Shown here piece by piece: positions 28,241-37,698 of a DNA stretch of 64,000 nucleotides. Made by a program: the position numbers and the translations under genes. Source of the stretch: Melioribacter roseus (GTDB taxonomy: Bacteria > Bacteroidota > Ignavibacteria > Ignavibacteriales > Melioribacteraceae); assembly GCA_020724265.1 (NCBI GenBank), contig DYHH01000015.1, forward strand, positions 1-64,000, given 5' to 3'. The notes beneath the pieces are model-generated. The model did not search any database and was not told the DNA's origin. It saw only the letters and a program-made list of their open reading frames with translations. Numbering within the stretch: position 1 is the stretch's first letter; the number at the start of each line of letters is the position of its first letter.

Positions 28241-29791
28241 ATGCCACAATCAAAACTAACATTCAAACCACACTTTGTACAAAACGGACGTGGTCCGCAC
28301 ATCGAGGAATTTGTATTTGCTACTGATCAATATGGAGATGTATTTAAGTCAGACATAAAATTAGATAAAGAGGGAATAATAATAACCGATTCCGCCGGAG
28401 TTGAAAAGTTTGGAATAAACGTACGCTGGAATGTCGAAGGTTATGGTTATCTATTTATAGGTGCTGATAATGGTGGTGAATTTTATTCTTTGGAAAAAGA
28501 TAAATCGATAATACTAAATCTAAATTATGAGTTAGCAAATTCACGTGTTAAAAGAAATGAAAAAAGACTGAAGAAGTTTTTAAGTGAAGGATTTATTCCT
28601 TCACGAGAAGTAAAAACTTTTCACGGACTTTCTCAAGAATATTTAAGTGATGCAGAGAAAACAAAAGAGTCAAACGAAAATATAACAGCTTTAAAATCAC
28701 AAGTAGCACTAAAACATGCATTATGGGTAAGTGATTTACTCGAGTTGGAAAAAGCAAAATTCGGTGTAGCAAAAATTGGTTATAGAAAAGATTTCTTCTT
28801 TGGATGTGACACACGCGGTTACTTCCAAATGGACCAAGAACTTTTCTTTGAAAGATTTACAGAACTCTTTAACTACGCAACAATCACACATTACTTAAAA
28901 GGCGATGTTGTCGATTTCGAACCGGAAGAAGGGAATAAGCAGTTCAAAGAACGTGATGAACTACTCGATAAACTTTTAGATAAAGGAATAACTGTTGAAG
29001 GCAGACCGCTTTTCTGGGTTCATACTTGGGTTACGCCGGATTGGCTGAAGAAAAAAACGTATAAAGATTTGTTAAAGTATGTTGAAGAACATGTTCACTC
29101 TGTTGTTTCACATTACGGTAATAAGATTAAAGTTTGGGAAGTAGTAAATGAAATGCATGATTGGGCAAATGAACTTCAGCTTAATCATGAACAAACAATT
29201 GAACTTACAAAGATTGCATTCGATGTAGCACGAAAAACAAATCCGAATATTCAATTGCTGCTGAACAATTGTTGTCCGTTCGGTGATTACGTTCAAAAAG
29301 GTAAGTGGCATGATATAGAAGCAAAATATCCGCAGCGAACGCCGCATCAGTTTACAAAACAGATTATTGAAGCCGGCGTTGATTTCGATATAGTCGGTGT
29401 TCAAGTTTATTTTACACATAGATCTGCTTCGGATCAAATATTACAAATTGAACGATACAAAGAATTCAATAAAATAGTTCATCTCGCAGAAGTCGGCTCT
29501 CCATCTATCGGAATTAAACAGGAGTTTATTGATAAGGAAGAAGGAAGTTTTTCACAATATCCTTACGAATGGCATCGTCATTGGGACGAAGAACTGCAAG
29601 GTGATTGGCTAGAATATACTTTCACTTATGCATATGGACAAAAATTTATTGAAGCAGCTAACTGGTATGATTTTGTTGATCCGTACGGATTCTTAAAAAG
29701 CGGAGGAATTCTGCGTTCACCAAAAAGTGAAAAGAAAGCAGCAGTTGACCGATTGATAAAACTACAAAAACAATTCAAATCTCTTAAATGA
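28241..29791 (+). CDS. GH10 endo-xylanase-like paralogue 4 (no signal peptide)
   Basis: A 516-residue paralogue that starts directly at the shared N-terminal domain (MPQSKLTFKPHFVQNGRGPH). In the other copies the matching FKP segment sits about 40 residues further in, behind a Tat signal. GAAGGAAGAAAG upstream of the ATG is a good ribosome-binding site, so the short start looks real and the enzyme should stay in the cytoplasm. The barrel is intact: GRPLFWVHTWVTPDW, WEVVNEMHDWANE with acid/base E304, and HLAEVGSPS with nucleophile candidate E417. It may trim imported oligosaccharides. The palindromic repeats just upstream suggest that rearrangement removed the signal. Confidence 0.85.
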   Translation: MPQSKLTFKPHFVQNGRGPHIEEFVFATDQYGDVFKSDIKLDKEGIIITDSAGVEKFGINVRWNVEGYGYLFIGADNGGEFYSLEKDKSIILNLNYELANSRVKRNEKRLKKFLSEGFIPSREVKTFHGLSQEYLSDAEKTKESNENITALKSQVALKHALWVSDLLELEKAKFGVAKIGYRKDFFFGCDTRGYFQMDQELFFERFTELFNYATITHYLKGDVVDFEPEEGNKQFKERDELLDKLLDKGITVEGRPLFWVHTWVTPDWLKKKTYKDLLKYVEEHVHSVVSHYGNKIKVWEVVNEMHDWANELQLNHEQTIELTKIAFDVARKTNPNIQLLLNNCCPFGDYVQKGKWHDIEAKYPQRTPHQFTKQIIEAGVDFDIVGVQVYFTHRSASDQILQIERYKEFNKIVHLAEVGSPSIGIKQEFIDKEEGSFSQYPYEWHRHWDEELQGDWLEYTFTYAYGQKFIEAANWYDFVDPYGFLKSGGILRSPKSEKKAAVDRLIKLQKQFKSLK

Positions 29792-29802
29792 AAGGAAAAT
29801 AA

Positions 29803-31452
29803 ATGCGAGAATCGAGAAGAAATTTTGTTAAAAAAGGGTTGATGGTTTCGGCTGCCTTTACAACTCTTCCGTTGATTGATAAATCATCAAACATATTTGC
29901 ACAAACCAACAGAGAACTTTCGATTAAATCATATCCGCATGAATGGATGGGAGAAACAACTTGGGTTTATCTAGCAGATGAAAATGTTGATCCATTTAAA
30001 TCAACTGTCCGGTTCAATCAAGGATCGGTTGTAATTGATGAACTAGATTCGTTGAAAGGAAAACGATTTTCAATTAATGCTCTTTGGTTCGTGGAAGGAT
30101 TCGGAAACGTTGTTCTAGATGCAACTAACGGAGGTAAACTTTATAGTGTTGATGATTTTCCTTCCGATTCAAATCTGAATTATGAATTTGCTCTATCGCG
30201 TGTTGTTAGAAATAGAGAGGTTAAGAAACGTTATGAACTACTTGGCACGAAATTCTCGAGCGAAGTTGAACATTTGGTAAACTTAGGTGAAGACCTTTGC
30301 AACGATGCAAAACAAAGATTAAATAACGGACCAAAGAGCGGTGAAATTGCTAACCGTGCATTGAATTATATCCTTTGGGCTGGAGAAAAAATTGAACTCG
30401 AACACGCCCGTCAACAAATTGAGATTCAAAAGCGAACAGATAAAGTTTATTTCGGTTGTGAGTCGCGCCAATATATTTGGGCAAAATCCGAAGAAATGAC
30501 AAAGCGATTTGTCGAACTTTTCAACTTTGCTACCGTTACTCATTACATCTGGGATACCTGGTATCCGCTCTTCGAACCGAAAGAAGGTGACCACAAATTT
30601 GGAATTAAAGATGACATTGTTGGATGGCTTGAAGATCATAATATAACAATTGAGGGAAGACCATTGTTTTGGTTTCATCCTACCGTTACACCCGATTGGT
30701 TAAAAAACAAAAATTTTTCTCAGCTAAAAGATTATGTAAAAAGTCACACTGAAACAGTTGTTGGTCATTACGGAAATAAATTGGAAAGTTGGGAAGTAGT
30801 TAATGAATATCACGATTGGGGAAATATTCATAATCATACGCCTGCTCAAATTTCTGAAATAACAAAACTTGCATGTGATACAGTCAAAGAAGTTAACCCA
30901 AACGTAAAACGTTTAATAAATAACTGCTGTCCGTGGGCTGAATACGCTGCAAGAGGAAGATATGCGCGTTCTAAAGAAGATGCAGATAGACCTTTACGCT
31001 CACCTCGAAAATTTTTGGAGGATATAATTAACGACGGTGTCGATTTCGATATACTCGGTATTCAAATTTATTTCCCACAACGCGATTTATCCGATATAGT
31101 TCGTTTACTTGAAAGATTAGATAAATTCAATAAACCAATTTACATTACCGAGATCGGCGCATCAGCGGGTTATTATGATCAAGCAATTAAACTCGACGAA
31201 ATGAAAATCGAAGATGCACCTTATCAATGGCACCGAAGATGGGATGAAGAACTTCAAGCTGATTGGTTGGAAGAAGTATATACACTTTATTATGCACGCA
31301 AAAATGTTCAAGCAATAAATTGGTATGACTTCTCCGACTTCAGACCGTTTATTAGAAACGGTGGATTAGTTCGCGAAGACGCATCACCGAAACGATCATT
31401 CTATAGATTAAAAGAACTTCTTGATAAATGGGGAAGATTACCGAAATCATAA
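29803..31452 (+). CDS. GH10 endo-xylanase-like paralogue 5 (divergent, Tat-like signal)
   Basis: A 549-residue copy, the most divergent of the array. The N terminus MRESRRNFVKKG with a hydrophobic stretch ending NIFAQ fits a Tat signal. The first domain lacks the FKPxFVQxGxGPH segment of the others and instead has SYPHEWMGETTWVYLADE. The barrel motifs are conserved: GRPLFWFHPTVTPDW, WEVVNEYHDWGN with acid/base E335, and YITEIGASAGYY with nucleophile candidate E450. AAAGGAAAA precedes the ATG, 11 bases after paralogue 4. The altered domain suggests a different ligand or product profile. A T9SS-tagged amylase gene follows 12 bases later. Confidence 0.85.
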   Translation: MRESRRNFVKKGLMVSAAFTTLPLIDKSSNIFAQTNRELSIKSYPHEWMGETTWVYLADENVDPFKSTVRFNQGSVVIDELDSLKGKRFSINALWFVEGFGNVVLDATNGGKLYSVDDFPSDSNLNYEFALSRVVRNREVKKRYELLGTKFSSEVEHLVNLGEDLCNDAKQRLNNGPKSGEIANRALNYILWAGEKIELEHARQQIEIQKRTDKVYFGCESRQYIWAKSEEMTKRFVELFNFATVTHYIWDTWYPLFEPKEGDHKFGIKDDIVGWLEDHNITIEGRPLFWFHPTVTPDWLKNKNFSQLKDYVKSHTETVVGHYGNKLESWEVVNEYHDWGNIHNHTPAQISEITKLACDTVKEVNPNVKRLINNCCPWAEYAARGRYARSKEDADRPLRSPRKFLEDIINDGVDFDILGIQIYFPQRDLSDIVRLLERLDKFNKPIYITEIGASAGYYDQAIKLDEMKIEDAPYQWHRRWDEELQADWLEEVYTLYYARKNVQAINWYDFSDFRPFIRNGGLVREDASPKRSFYRLKELLDKWGRLPKS

Positions 31453-31464
31453 ATAAGGGATATT

Positions 31465-33804
31465 ATGAAGTTATTAACTCATGTTATTATTCTGTTTTTA
31501 GCGGTCAGTTCGAGCATTGCTCAAGGTATTAGTATTCACAAAAAAGATGCAATTGTTTGGGGACAAGAGCAAGTTATTAAAGGTGAAGTTAACGGTGAAT
31601 TTTCATCAAACGGAACATTGTATCTTAATGAAGAAGAAATTCCTTTTCAAATTATCGATGATAAGTTTTCAGTAAATATTAAGGTACGCAATAATGAAAA
31701 TACAATTTTTGTAGGGATAGATAGTTCAGGAAGTGTTATTTATTCAGATACATTATTGCTTACTCTAGGTTATGATTTAATACCCGAAGTTAGATTAACA
31801 CCCGAAGTCTCGGGTAATCAAGTAACAATAAATGCATCAATTGTAGAAAATCCGAAAGAACTTCCGTTGAATTTTTATTGGTATGCTGATGAATCAAATC
31901 CTTCCGACGTTTCAATTACAGGTACTGGTTTAACCGCGAATGCAACAATTCCAAATAGTTCTTCTAATGGGGAATATTATTTTAGATTATTAGTCACAAC
32001 TTCGGAAAATGATTCGGCTTTCTTCGGTACATTCGTTACTTTTGATTCGAATTCAATTACACCTTTCAACATCAAAACAGATTATGCAGCTTGGATTGAC
32101 TCGGCTGTTATTTACGAAGTTACTCCTTACATATTTACTCTATATAATCATTTTCGAAACATAATGAACAAACTTCCAGAAATACGCGAGATGGGAATTA
32201 ATACATTGTGGATTCAACCAATAATGAAAACGGAGTATGGTGGACAAGGATATGACATTACAAATTATTTTGAAATGCGAGATGATCTTGGAACTGAAGA
32301 AGAATTGATTGAGTTGATTCAGACAGCCAAGAGTCTTGGAATGCGTGTATTATTCGATATTGTTCAAAATCATTCTTCAATTCATCATCCTTATGCTCAA
32401 GATAAAGTTAGAAATGGAGAGAGTTCTCATTACTATGATTTTTACCAAACCGAAAATGATAATGCTCCTTACTCGCAACACTATAACTTTAAATCAGGTG
32501 GGTTCATTTATTATTTCTGGAATGATTTGGTTAATCATAACTATAACAATCCCGAGGTACGTAGATGGATGATTGAAGCCGCAAAACATTGGATCAAAAA
32601 ATATGATATTGACGGTTATCGTTATGATGCAATTTGGGGAGTAAATGCTCGAGCGCCCGAGTTCGCTAAAGAAATGCGGCTTGCATTAAAAAGTATGAAA
32701 CCTGAAATACTTATGCTTGCTGAAGATAAAGCAACATGGCCAGAAACATTTGATGAAAGATTTGATGTCGGTTTCGACTGGTTTGCTGAAGAAAGCTGGG
32801 TTTCACATTGGGCATTTCAGACTTTTTACAGCGAAAACTCTAATCCGACTATTTTCAACAGTAGTAATCAAAACAACCGGGCAAGTCTGCTAAGAAATGC
32901 TTTGACTAATAACGGGAACGGTTATGCTCCGAATGCAAAGATACTTAGATTCATTGGTAACAATGATATTTATCATTTTATAACTCATCATGGGTTAGAA
33001 AGAACCAAGATGGCTGCAGCTTTAATCTTTGCATTAGATGGAATTCCAATGGTTTATAACGGGCAAGAAATTGGGGCTCAAGGTCATCCTTATGGAACTG
33101 AAAGATTATTTTATCCGGGACAAACAATCAAACAGCAAGACGGTTATGGTCTTTATCCTTTTTATCAAAGATTAGCCGAGATTAGAACCAAATCACCCGC
33201 ATTATATAGTAACAATTTTGAGGAGATTAATGTCAGTCCGAATAACTTTACCTACGCGTTCAGAAGATGGACGAATAAGGAGAATGTAATCGGAGCAATA
33301 AATATGGGTGATATTGCTGTCGGTATGAACCTTTATCTTCCTGTTTCTGATATGAATTTGGATTCGACAAAAACTTATTACTTAACCGACTTAATAAACG
33401 GTGAATATTTTCAATCCGATTATGACGGATTAATAAATATTACGATCCCAATCGAAAAATACACAACTAGAATATTAAGTCTCGCCGATACTGTTGCATT
33501 AGTTGTGTCTGTTGAAGATGATTACGATGAAACAGTTCCAAATGAATTTTCAATTTCGCAGAACTATCCGAATCCATTTAATCCTAGTACAAAAATAACT
33601 TATAGTTTACCTGAAGCTGGAAATGTGAAATTAAGTGTATATGATGCACTCGGGAGAGAAGTAAAGTTATTAGTAGATAAATTTGAGAATGCAGGAAGAC
33701 ATACTGTTGAATTTAATGCAAGCAAATTATCATCCGGTGTTTATTTCTATAGAGTTGAATATCAAAACAATTTTACAACAAAGAAAATGATTCTAATCAA
33801 GTAG
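31465..33804 (+). CDS. GH13 alpha-amylase-family enzyme with T9SS sorting domain
   Basis: A 779-residue secreted enzyme. A Sec signal (cleavage near SIAQ) is followed by beta-sandwich domains (about 22-200). The GH13 barrel then shows VLFDIVQNHSS, GYRYDAIWG with nucleophile D388, ILMLAEDKA with acid/base E420, and FIGNNDIYHF with D501. The end is a Por-type T9SS sorting domain starting QNYPNPFNPSTKI and finishing KKMILIK, so the protein should be exported and surface-attached. The usual NHD of GH13 region IV reads NND here. It probably acts on starch or other alpha-glucans, an odd member of an otherwise xylan-like gene row. Only five bases separate it from the next gene. Confidence 0.9.
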   Translation: MKLLTHVIILFLAVSSSIAQGISIHKKDAIVWGQEQVIKGEVNGEFSSNGTLYLNEEEIPFQIIDDKFSVNIKVRNNENTIFVGIDSSGSVIYSDTLLLTLGYDLIPEVRLTPEVSGNQVTINASIVENPKELPLNFYWYADESNPSDVSITGTGLTANATIPNSSSNGEYYFRLLVTTSENDSAFFGTFVTFDSNSITPFNIKTDYAAWIDSAVIYEVTPYIFTLYNHFRNIMNKLPEIREMGINTLWIQPIMKTEYGGQGYDITNYFEMRDDLGTEEELIELIQTAKSLGMRVLFDIVQNHSSIHHPYAQDKVRNGESSHYYDFYQTENDNAPYSQHYNFKSGGFIYYFWNDLVNHNYNNPEVRRWMIEAAKHWIKKYDIDGYRYDAIWGVNARAPEFAKEMRLALKSMKPEILMLAEDKATWPETFDERFDVGFDWFAEESWVSHWAFQTFYSENSNPTIFNSSNQNNRASLLRNALTNNGNGYAPNAKILRFIGNNDIYHFITHHGLERTKMAAALIFALDGIPMVYNGQEIGAQGHPYGTERLFYPGQTIKQQDGYGLYPFYQRLAEIRTKSPALYSNNFEEINVSPNNFTYAFRRWTNKENVIGAINMGDIAVGMNLYLPVSDMNLDSTKTYYLTDLINGEYFQSDYDGLINITIPIEKYTTRILSLADTVALVVSVEDDYDETVPNEFSISQNYPNPFNPSTKITYSLPEAGNVKLSVYDALGREVKLLVDKFENAGRHTVEFNASKLSSGVYFYRVEYQNNFTTKKMILIK

Positions 33805-33809
33805 GAATT

Positions 33810-34856
33810 ATGATGAAAGTATTGATGATAGGCGGAACGGGATTTATAAGCAGCAACGTTGTAAAACTTTTAATCGAAGAAGGGCACGATATTACATTGG
33901 TGACCCGTGGTGAATCTAAAATTGAATTGTTTGATAAAAATAAAGTGCAGTTTGTGTATGGCGACAGACACGATAAAGAGTTCCTAAACAAACTTGCGAA
34001 TGAAAAGAGTTTTGATGTACTTTATGATATGATCGCATACATACCGGATGAATCGCAAATGATAAGTGATGTATTCGGCGGTAAAGTTCCCCGTTTAATT
34101 CACACAAGCACAATTTCCGTTTACATGGTTTCGGATGTAATTAGAAATCCGATTAAAGAAGAAGATGATAAACATCCGTTAATGAAATTCTGGGATAGGA
34201 ATCCTTTCGGAATGCAGTACGGAATTGACAAACGAAAATGTGAAGATGTTTTATGGAAAGCACATAACGAAGGTAAGTTTGAAGTATCGATGATTAGAGC
34301 ACCATATGTTTGTGGTCCAAACGATCCGATGAAACGTGATTACTTTTGGATCCAAAGAATAATGGACGGTAAGCCCTTGCTTATCCCGGGCAGCGGCGAT
34401 TATGCATCACAGCACGTTTTTGTTGAAGACTTAGCTAAAACCTTTGTCGATTTGTTAAAGTCAGATGATAGTAAAGGCAAAGCATATAATATTGCATCCG
34501 AAGAAATATTTTCATTAAACGATTATCTGGATGCTCTTTGTAAACTTTTGGATAAAAATCCCGAACGAGTGAATGTTGTTTTAAATGTGTTCGAAAAACT
34601 ACCGTTCAGTGTCAGTCCGGAAGGTCATGCATTCCCGTTCAATACTTATCGAACTGCAATTTTTAGTATTGATAGAGCAAAACGAGACTTGAATTTTCAA
34701 TCAACTCCATTCGAAAAATGGATGCCTGGTACAATCGATTGGTATTTGAATGAATTCAAAAAAGATTCGGTTGGTTACGGTAATCGTGATAAAGAAGTTG
34801 AGTTTGTTGAGAAGTGGAGGAAGTATAAAGGAGAATTGATTAATAAAACTACTTAA
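33810..34856 (+). CDS. NAD-dependent epimerase/dehydratase (extended SDR)
   Basis: Cytoplasmic nucleotide-sugar-type epimerase or dehydratase, 348 aa. It has the Rossmann motif GGTGFISSNVV (residues ~8-18) and the YxxxK catalytic pair in YGIDKRKCE near residue 138, with STISVYM upstream supplying the Ser/Thr. RAPYVCGP is typical of the extended SDR group. Two adjacent ATGs (33810, 33813) are possible starts. It may interconvert a free sugar or sugar nucleotide for pathway entry; the substrate is not evident. A repeat element follows before the GH2 gene. Confidence 0.82.
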   Translation: MMKVLMIGGTGFISSNVVKLLIEEGHDITLVTRGESKIELFDKNKVQFVYGDRHDKEFLNKLANEKSFDVLYDMIAYIPDESQMISDVFGGKVPRLIHTSTISVYMVSDVIRNPIKEEDDKHPLMKFWDRNPFGMQYGIDKRKCEDVLWKAHNEGKFEVSMIRAPYVCGPNDPMKRDYFWIQRIMDGKPLLIPGSGDYASQHVFVEDLAKTFVDLLKSDDSKGKAYNIASEEIFSLNDYLDALCKLLDKNPERVNVVLNVFEKLPFSVSPEGHAFPFNTYRTAIFSIDRAKRDLNFQSTPFEKWMPGTIDWYLNEFKKDSVGYGNRDKEVEFVEKWRKYKGELINKTT

Positions 34857-34872
34857 GTGAAAAAATTGAGGA

Positions 34873-34999
34873 TTGTCATTCCGAGCCCGTCCGCTTTCGG
34901 GCAGGCGAGACGAAGTGAAGCGAGGAATTTCACTTTAATATTTGCTCAATGTTAAGGTGAGATTCCTCAGTCATTAAAAAATGATTCCTTCGGAATTAC
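34873..34999. repeat. Intergenic GTCATTCCGAG / GAGGAATTTC repeat
   Basis: Left end TTGTCATTCCGAG and CGAAGCGAGGAATTTC-like sequence (34873-34932) is mirrored on the right by GAGATTCCTCAG and TTCGGAATTACAA. Inside is a hairpin GCCCG-TCCGCTTT-CGGGC at about 34885-34902. It is a full-length hairpin repeat unlike the other families in the window. Confidence 0.75.
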
Positions 35000-35033
35000 A
35001 AAAACTTGGTATTTAACATTATTTGGAATACAA

Positions 35034-37697
35034 ATGAAAAAAAGATTATTAATGATATTAATTTTTGTTACAACAGCATTGATTAACTCCCAATCAAAAA
35101 TATCACTAGATGGTCAATGGCAATTTACAGCTGATAGTACAATCTATTTGAACATCAACAATATTGATAAGCACAAAGATTGGTTACAAGTCAATGTTCC
35201 CGGTTCATGGCATTTATATTCAGATGTATTGTTAGATTATCAAGGCATCGGTTGGTTTAAGAAGAACTTCACTATAGATGAAAAGATTGATAGCAAGAGA
35301 TATTTACTGAATATTGATGCAGTAGATTATTTATCTGAATTATACATCAACAAAAATTTAGTAGGAAAACATGAGGGTGGTTACACACCATTCAGTTTTG
35401 ATGTAACAGAATTTATTAATGAAGGTAACAACGAAATATTATTACGTGTAAATGATCCGGCAACTGATGAAGAAGGAACTGAAGGAATTAGTTACTGGCA
35501 TATCCCTCACGGGAAACAAAGTTGGTATGTTCAAACAAGCGGTATTTGGCAGTCGGTTGAATTATTAATTAAAGAGAAGATATTTGTTGAAACAGTTCAT
35601 GTCACACCCAAAAACTCCGGTGAGTTTATTCTTACTCTTAATCTTAATCATAATCTTACACTTACACGCTTAGACAATCTCACAATAAAAATAATTTCTT
35701 CCGATGAGCAAGTAGTTTTCGAAAAGAAATTTGAGATACATTCAAAAGAAATATCAATTGAAGGCAAAATAGATAATCCGCAGTTATGGGATATCGGTAA
35801 ACCAAATCTCTACAAAGTTATTGTTCAAATAGGTAATGAAACTTATGAAGATAAATTCGGATTCCGCGAGTTCACCAAAAAAGACGGGAAGTTTTACTTA
35901 AACGGCAGACCATTTTATATGATCTCTGCATTGGATCAAAATTTTTATCCCGAAACTATTTATAAAAGTCCAGGTAGAGATTATATCCGCGATGAAATGC
36001 AGAAAGCAGTTGAACTTGGCATCAACACGATGCGCTGCCACATTAAAATTCCCGAAAAAGAATATTTGGAAGTTGCCGATGAACTCGGACTTTTAGTCTG
36101 GTATGAAATTCCAAATTGGGATGTGTTCGATGAAAGCGTCAAAGAAAGAAGCAGATATACTTTCGATCAAATGCTTAAACGAGATTGGAATCATCCATCG
36201 CTCGTGGTTATCAGTATAATAAACGAAAGCTGGGGAATTGATCTTTCAAAAGAAGAACAAAGAGAATGGCTGCTTAATGAATTTGATTATGTAAAAGAAA
36301 AAGCTGTCGGTAGATTGATAGTTGACAACAGTGCTTGCTGGGGCAACTTTCATCTCAAGACCGACATAAATGATTATCACATCTATTGGGCTATGCCAGA
36401 AAATTATAAAAAGTTTTCCGAGCAGGTAAAAGAAATTAATACTCGTCCCAAATGGCTTTTCAGCGAGCACGGCGATTCAAAGGAAACCGGAGACGAAGTA
36501 TTGATGATTTCTGAATTCGGTAACTGGGGATTACCCAAACTTCCGGATGAATTGCCTTTCTGGTTCGATCGAGTATTTTATGATGAGTGGATAACTCTCC
36601 CAGCTGGAGTTCAAAAACGTTTTGATGATTATAAGTACGACAGAATCTTTGATAACTACGATCAACTTGCCGAAGAAAGCCAAATTGCACAAACGAAAGC
36701 ACTGAAATATGAAATTGAAGAAATTCGCTTAGCGGATGCAATTCAAGGTTATTGTGTTACCGAGTTTACAGATATCAACTGGGAAGTTAACGGGTTGCTC
36801 GATATGTGGCGCAATTTTAAATTAAATAAAAATATGCTGCAGATGATTCAGCAGCAGGATGTTATTATCCCTCGAGCGGAAAAACACAATTATTATACCG
36901 GTGAAGAAGTAGCAATCAATACCTTTCTTTCTTATTACAGCGGTAATGATTTATCAAACTTATCACTTAGATGGAATGCTGAAAACTTTTCTAATGGTGA
37001 AGTCAATATTGATAAAAAAATCAATCTAGCAGATGTTCAAGAAATTGCGGATATAAAATTTTCAGCAACTAAATTGAACGAACCGCGAAAAATAAAAGTT
37101 GATTTTGAATTAATGTCTGATGGAAAAGTAATAGCACAAAATTATGTTGACGTTTTTGTCTATCCAACGATCGAATTGCATGAGACTAAAGATATAATAA
37201 TTACAAATAAAATTAACGAGAATATTTTAGAAAGAGTTGAATCCGGCAATACAGTTTTATGTATAGCCGACAGTACTGATGTTCTTCCCGAAACATTCCC
37301 TTATAAAATTATATCACGTGAAAGTGATTGGCTTGACGGCAACTGGGCATCTGCATTGAATTGGTATGATCCGGATCATCCGGTGTTCCAAAATATAAAT
37401 TTCGGAAAATCATTTGGTTTTGAAGCATATGAAATTTTACCTCAATATGTCATAAGCGAAATTCCACAGGAGCAATTCGAATCGGTTCCTGCCGGAATTT
37501 TTATTGCTTGGGTATATCTTAACTCCGGCTACATAATTGAAATGAATTATGGTAAAGGGAAATTACTTTTGACGACTTTAGATTTGTCAAATCAAAATGA
37601 TCCATATGTCGCAACGCTGAGAAATAATTTAATAGATTATATATCAAGTGAAGATTTCAAACCAAAGATTGATTTAATATTAAGTACAGGTAAATAA
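35034..37697 (+). CDS. GH2-family beta-glycosidase
   Basis: An 887-residue exported retaining beta-glycosidase. A Sec signal (MKKRLLMILIFVTTALINSQ) leads into a jelly-roll sugar-binding domain (about 30-180, KNFTIDEKI, LYINKNLVGKHEGGYTPFSFDVT). An immunoglobulin-like domain (about 185-275) and the GH2 barrel with ISIINESWG (acid/base E398) and CVTEFTDINWE (nucleophile E577) follow. Further C-terminal domains complete the length. Family members include beta-galactosidases, beta-glucuronidases and beta-mannosidases; the sequence does not decide between them. No T9SS tail, so it is likely periplasmic. It ends one base before the ManA-like cupin gene. Confidence 0.87.
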   Translation: MKKRLLMILIFVTTALINSQSKISLDGQWQFTADSTIYLNINNIDKHKDWLQVNVPGSWHLYSDVLLDYQGIGWFKKNFTIDEKIDSKRYLLNIDAVDYLSELYINKNLVGKHEGGYTPFSFDVTEFINEGNNEILLRVNDPATDEEGTEGISYWHIPHGKQSWYVQTSGIWQSVELLIKEKIFVETVHVTPKNSGEFILTLNLNHNLTLTRLDNLTIKIISSDEQVVFEKKFEIHSKEISIEGKIDNPQLWDIGKPNLYKVIVQIGNETYEDKFGFREFTKKDGKFYLNGRPFYMISALDQNFYPETIYKSPGRDYIRDEMQKAVELGINTMRCHIKIPEKEYLEVADELGLLVWYEIPNWDVFDESVKERSRYTFDQMLKRDWNHPSLVVISIINESWGIDLSKEEQREWLLNEFDYVKEKAVGRLIVDNSACWGNFHLKTDINDYHIYWAMPENYKKFSEQVKEINTRPKWLFSEHGDSKETGDEVLMISEFGNWGLPKLPDELPFWFDRVFYDEWITLPAGVQKRFDDYKYDRIFDNYDQLAEESQIAQTKALKYEIEEIRLADAIQGYCVTEFTDINWEVNGLLDMWRNFKLNKNMLQMIQQQDVIIPRAEKHNYYTGEEVAINTFLSYYSGNDLSNLSLRWNAENFSNGEVNIDKKINLADVQEIADIKFSATKLNEPRKIKVDFELMSDGKVIAQNYVDVFVYPTIELHETKDIIITNKINENILERVESGNTVLCIADSTDVLPETFPYKIISRESDWLDGNWASALNWYDPDHPVFQNINFGKSFGFEAYEILPQYVISEIPQEQFESVPAGIFIAWVYLNSGYIIEMNYGKGKLLLTTLDLSNQNDPYVATLRNNLIDYISSEDFKPKIDLILSTGK

Positions 37698-37698
37698 A

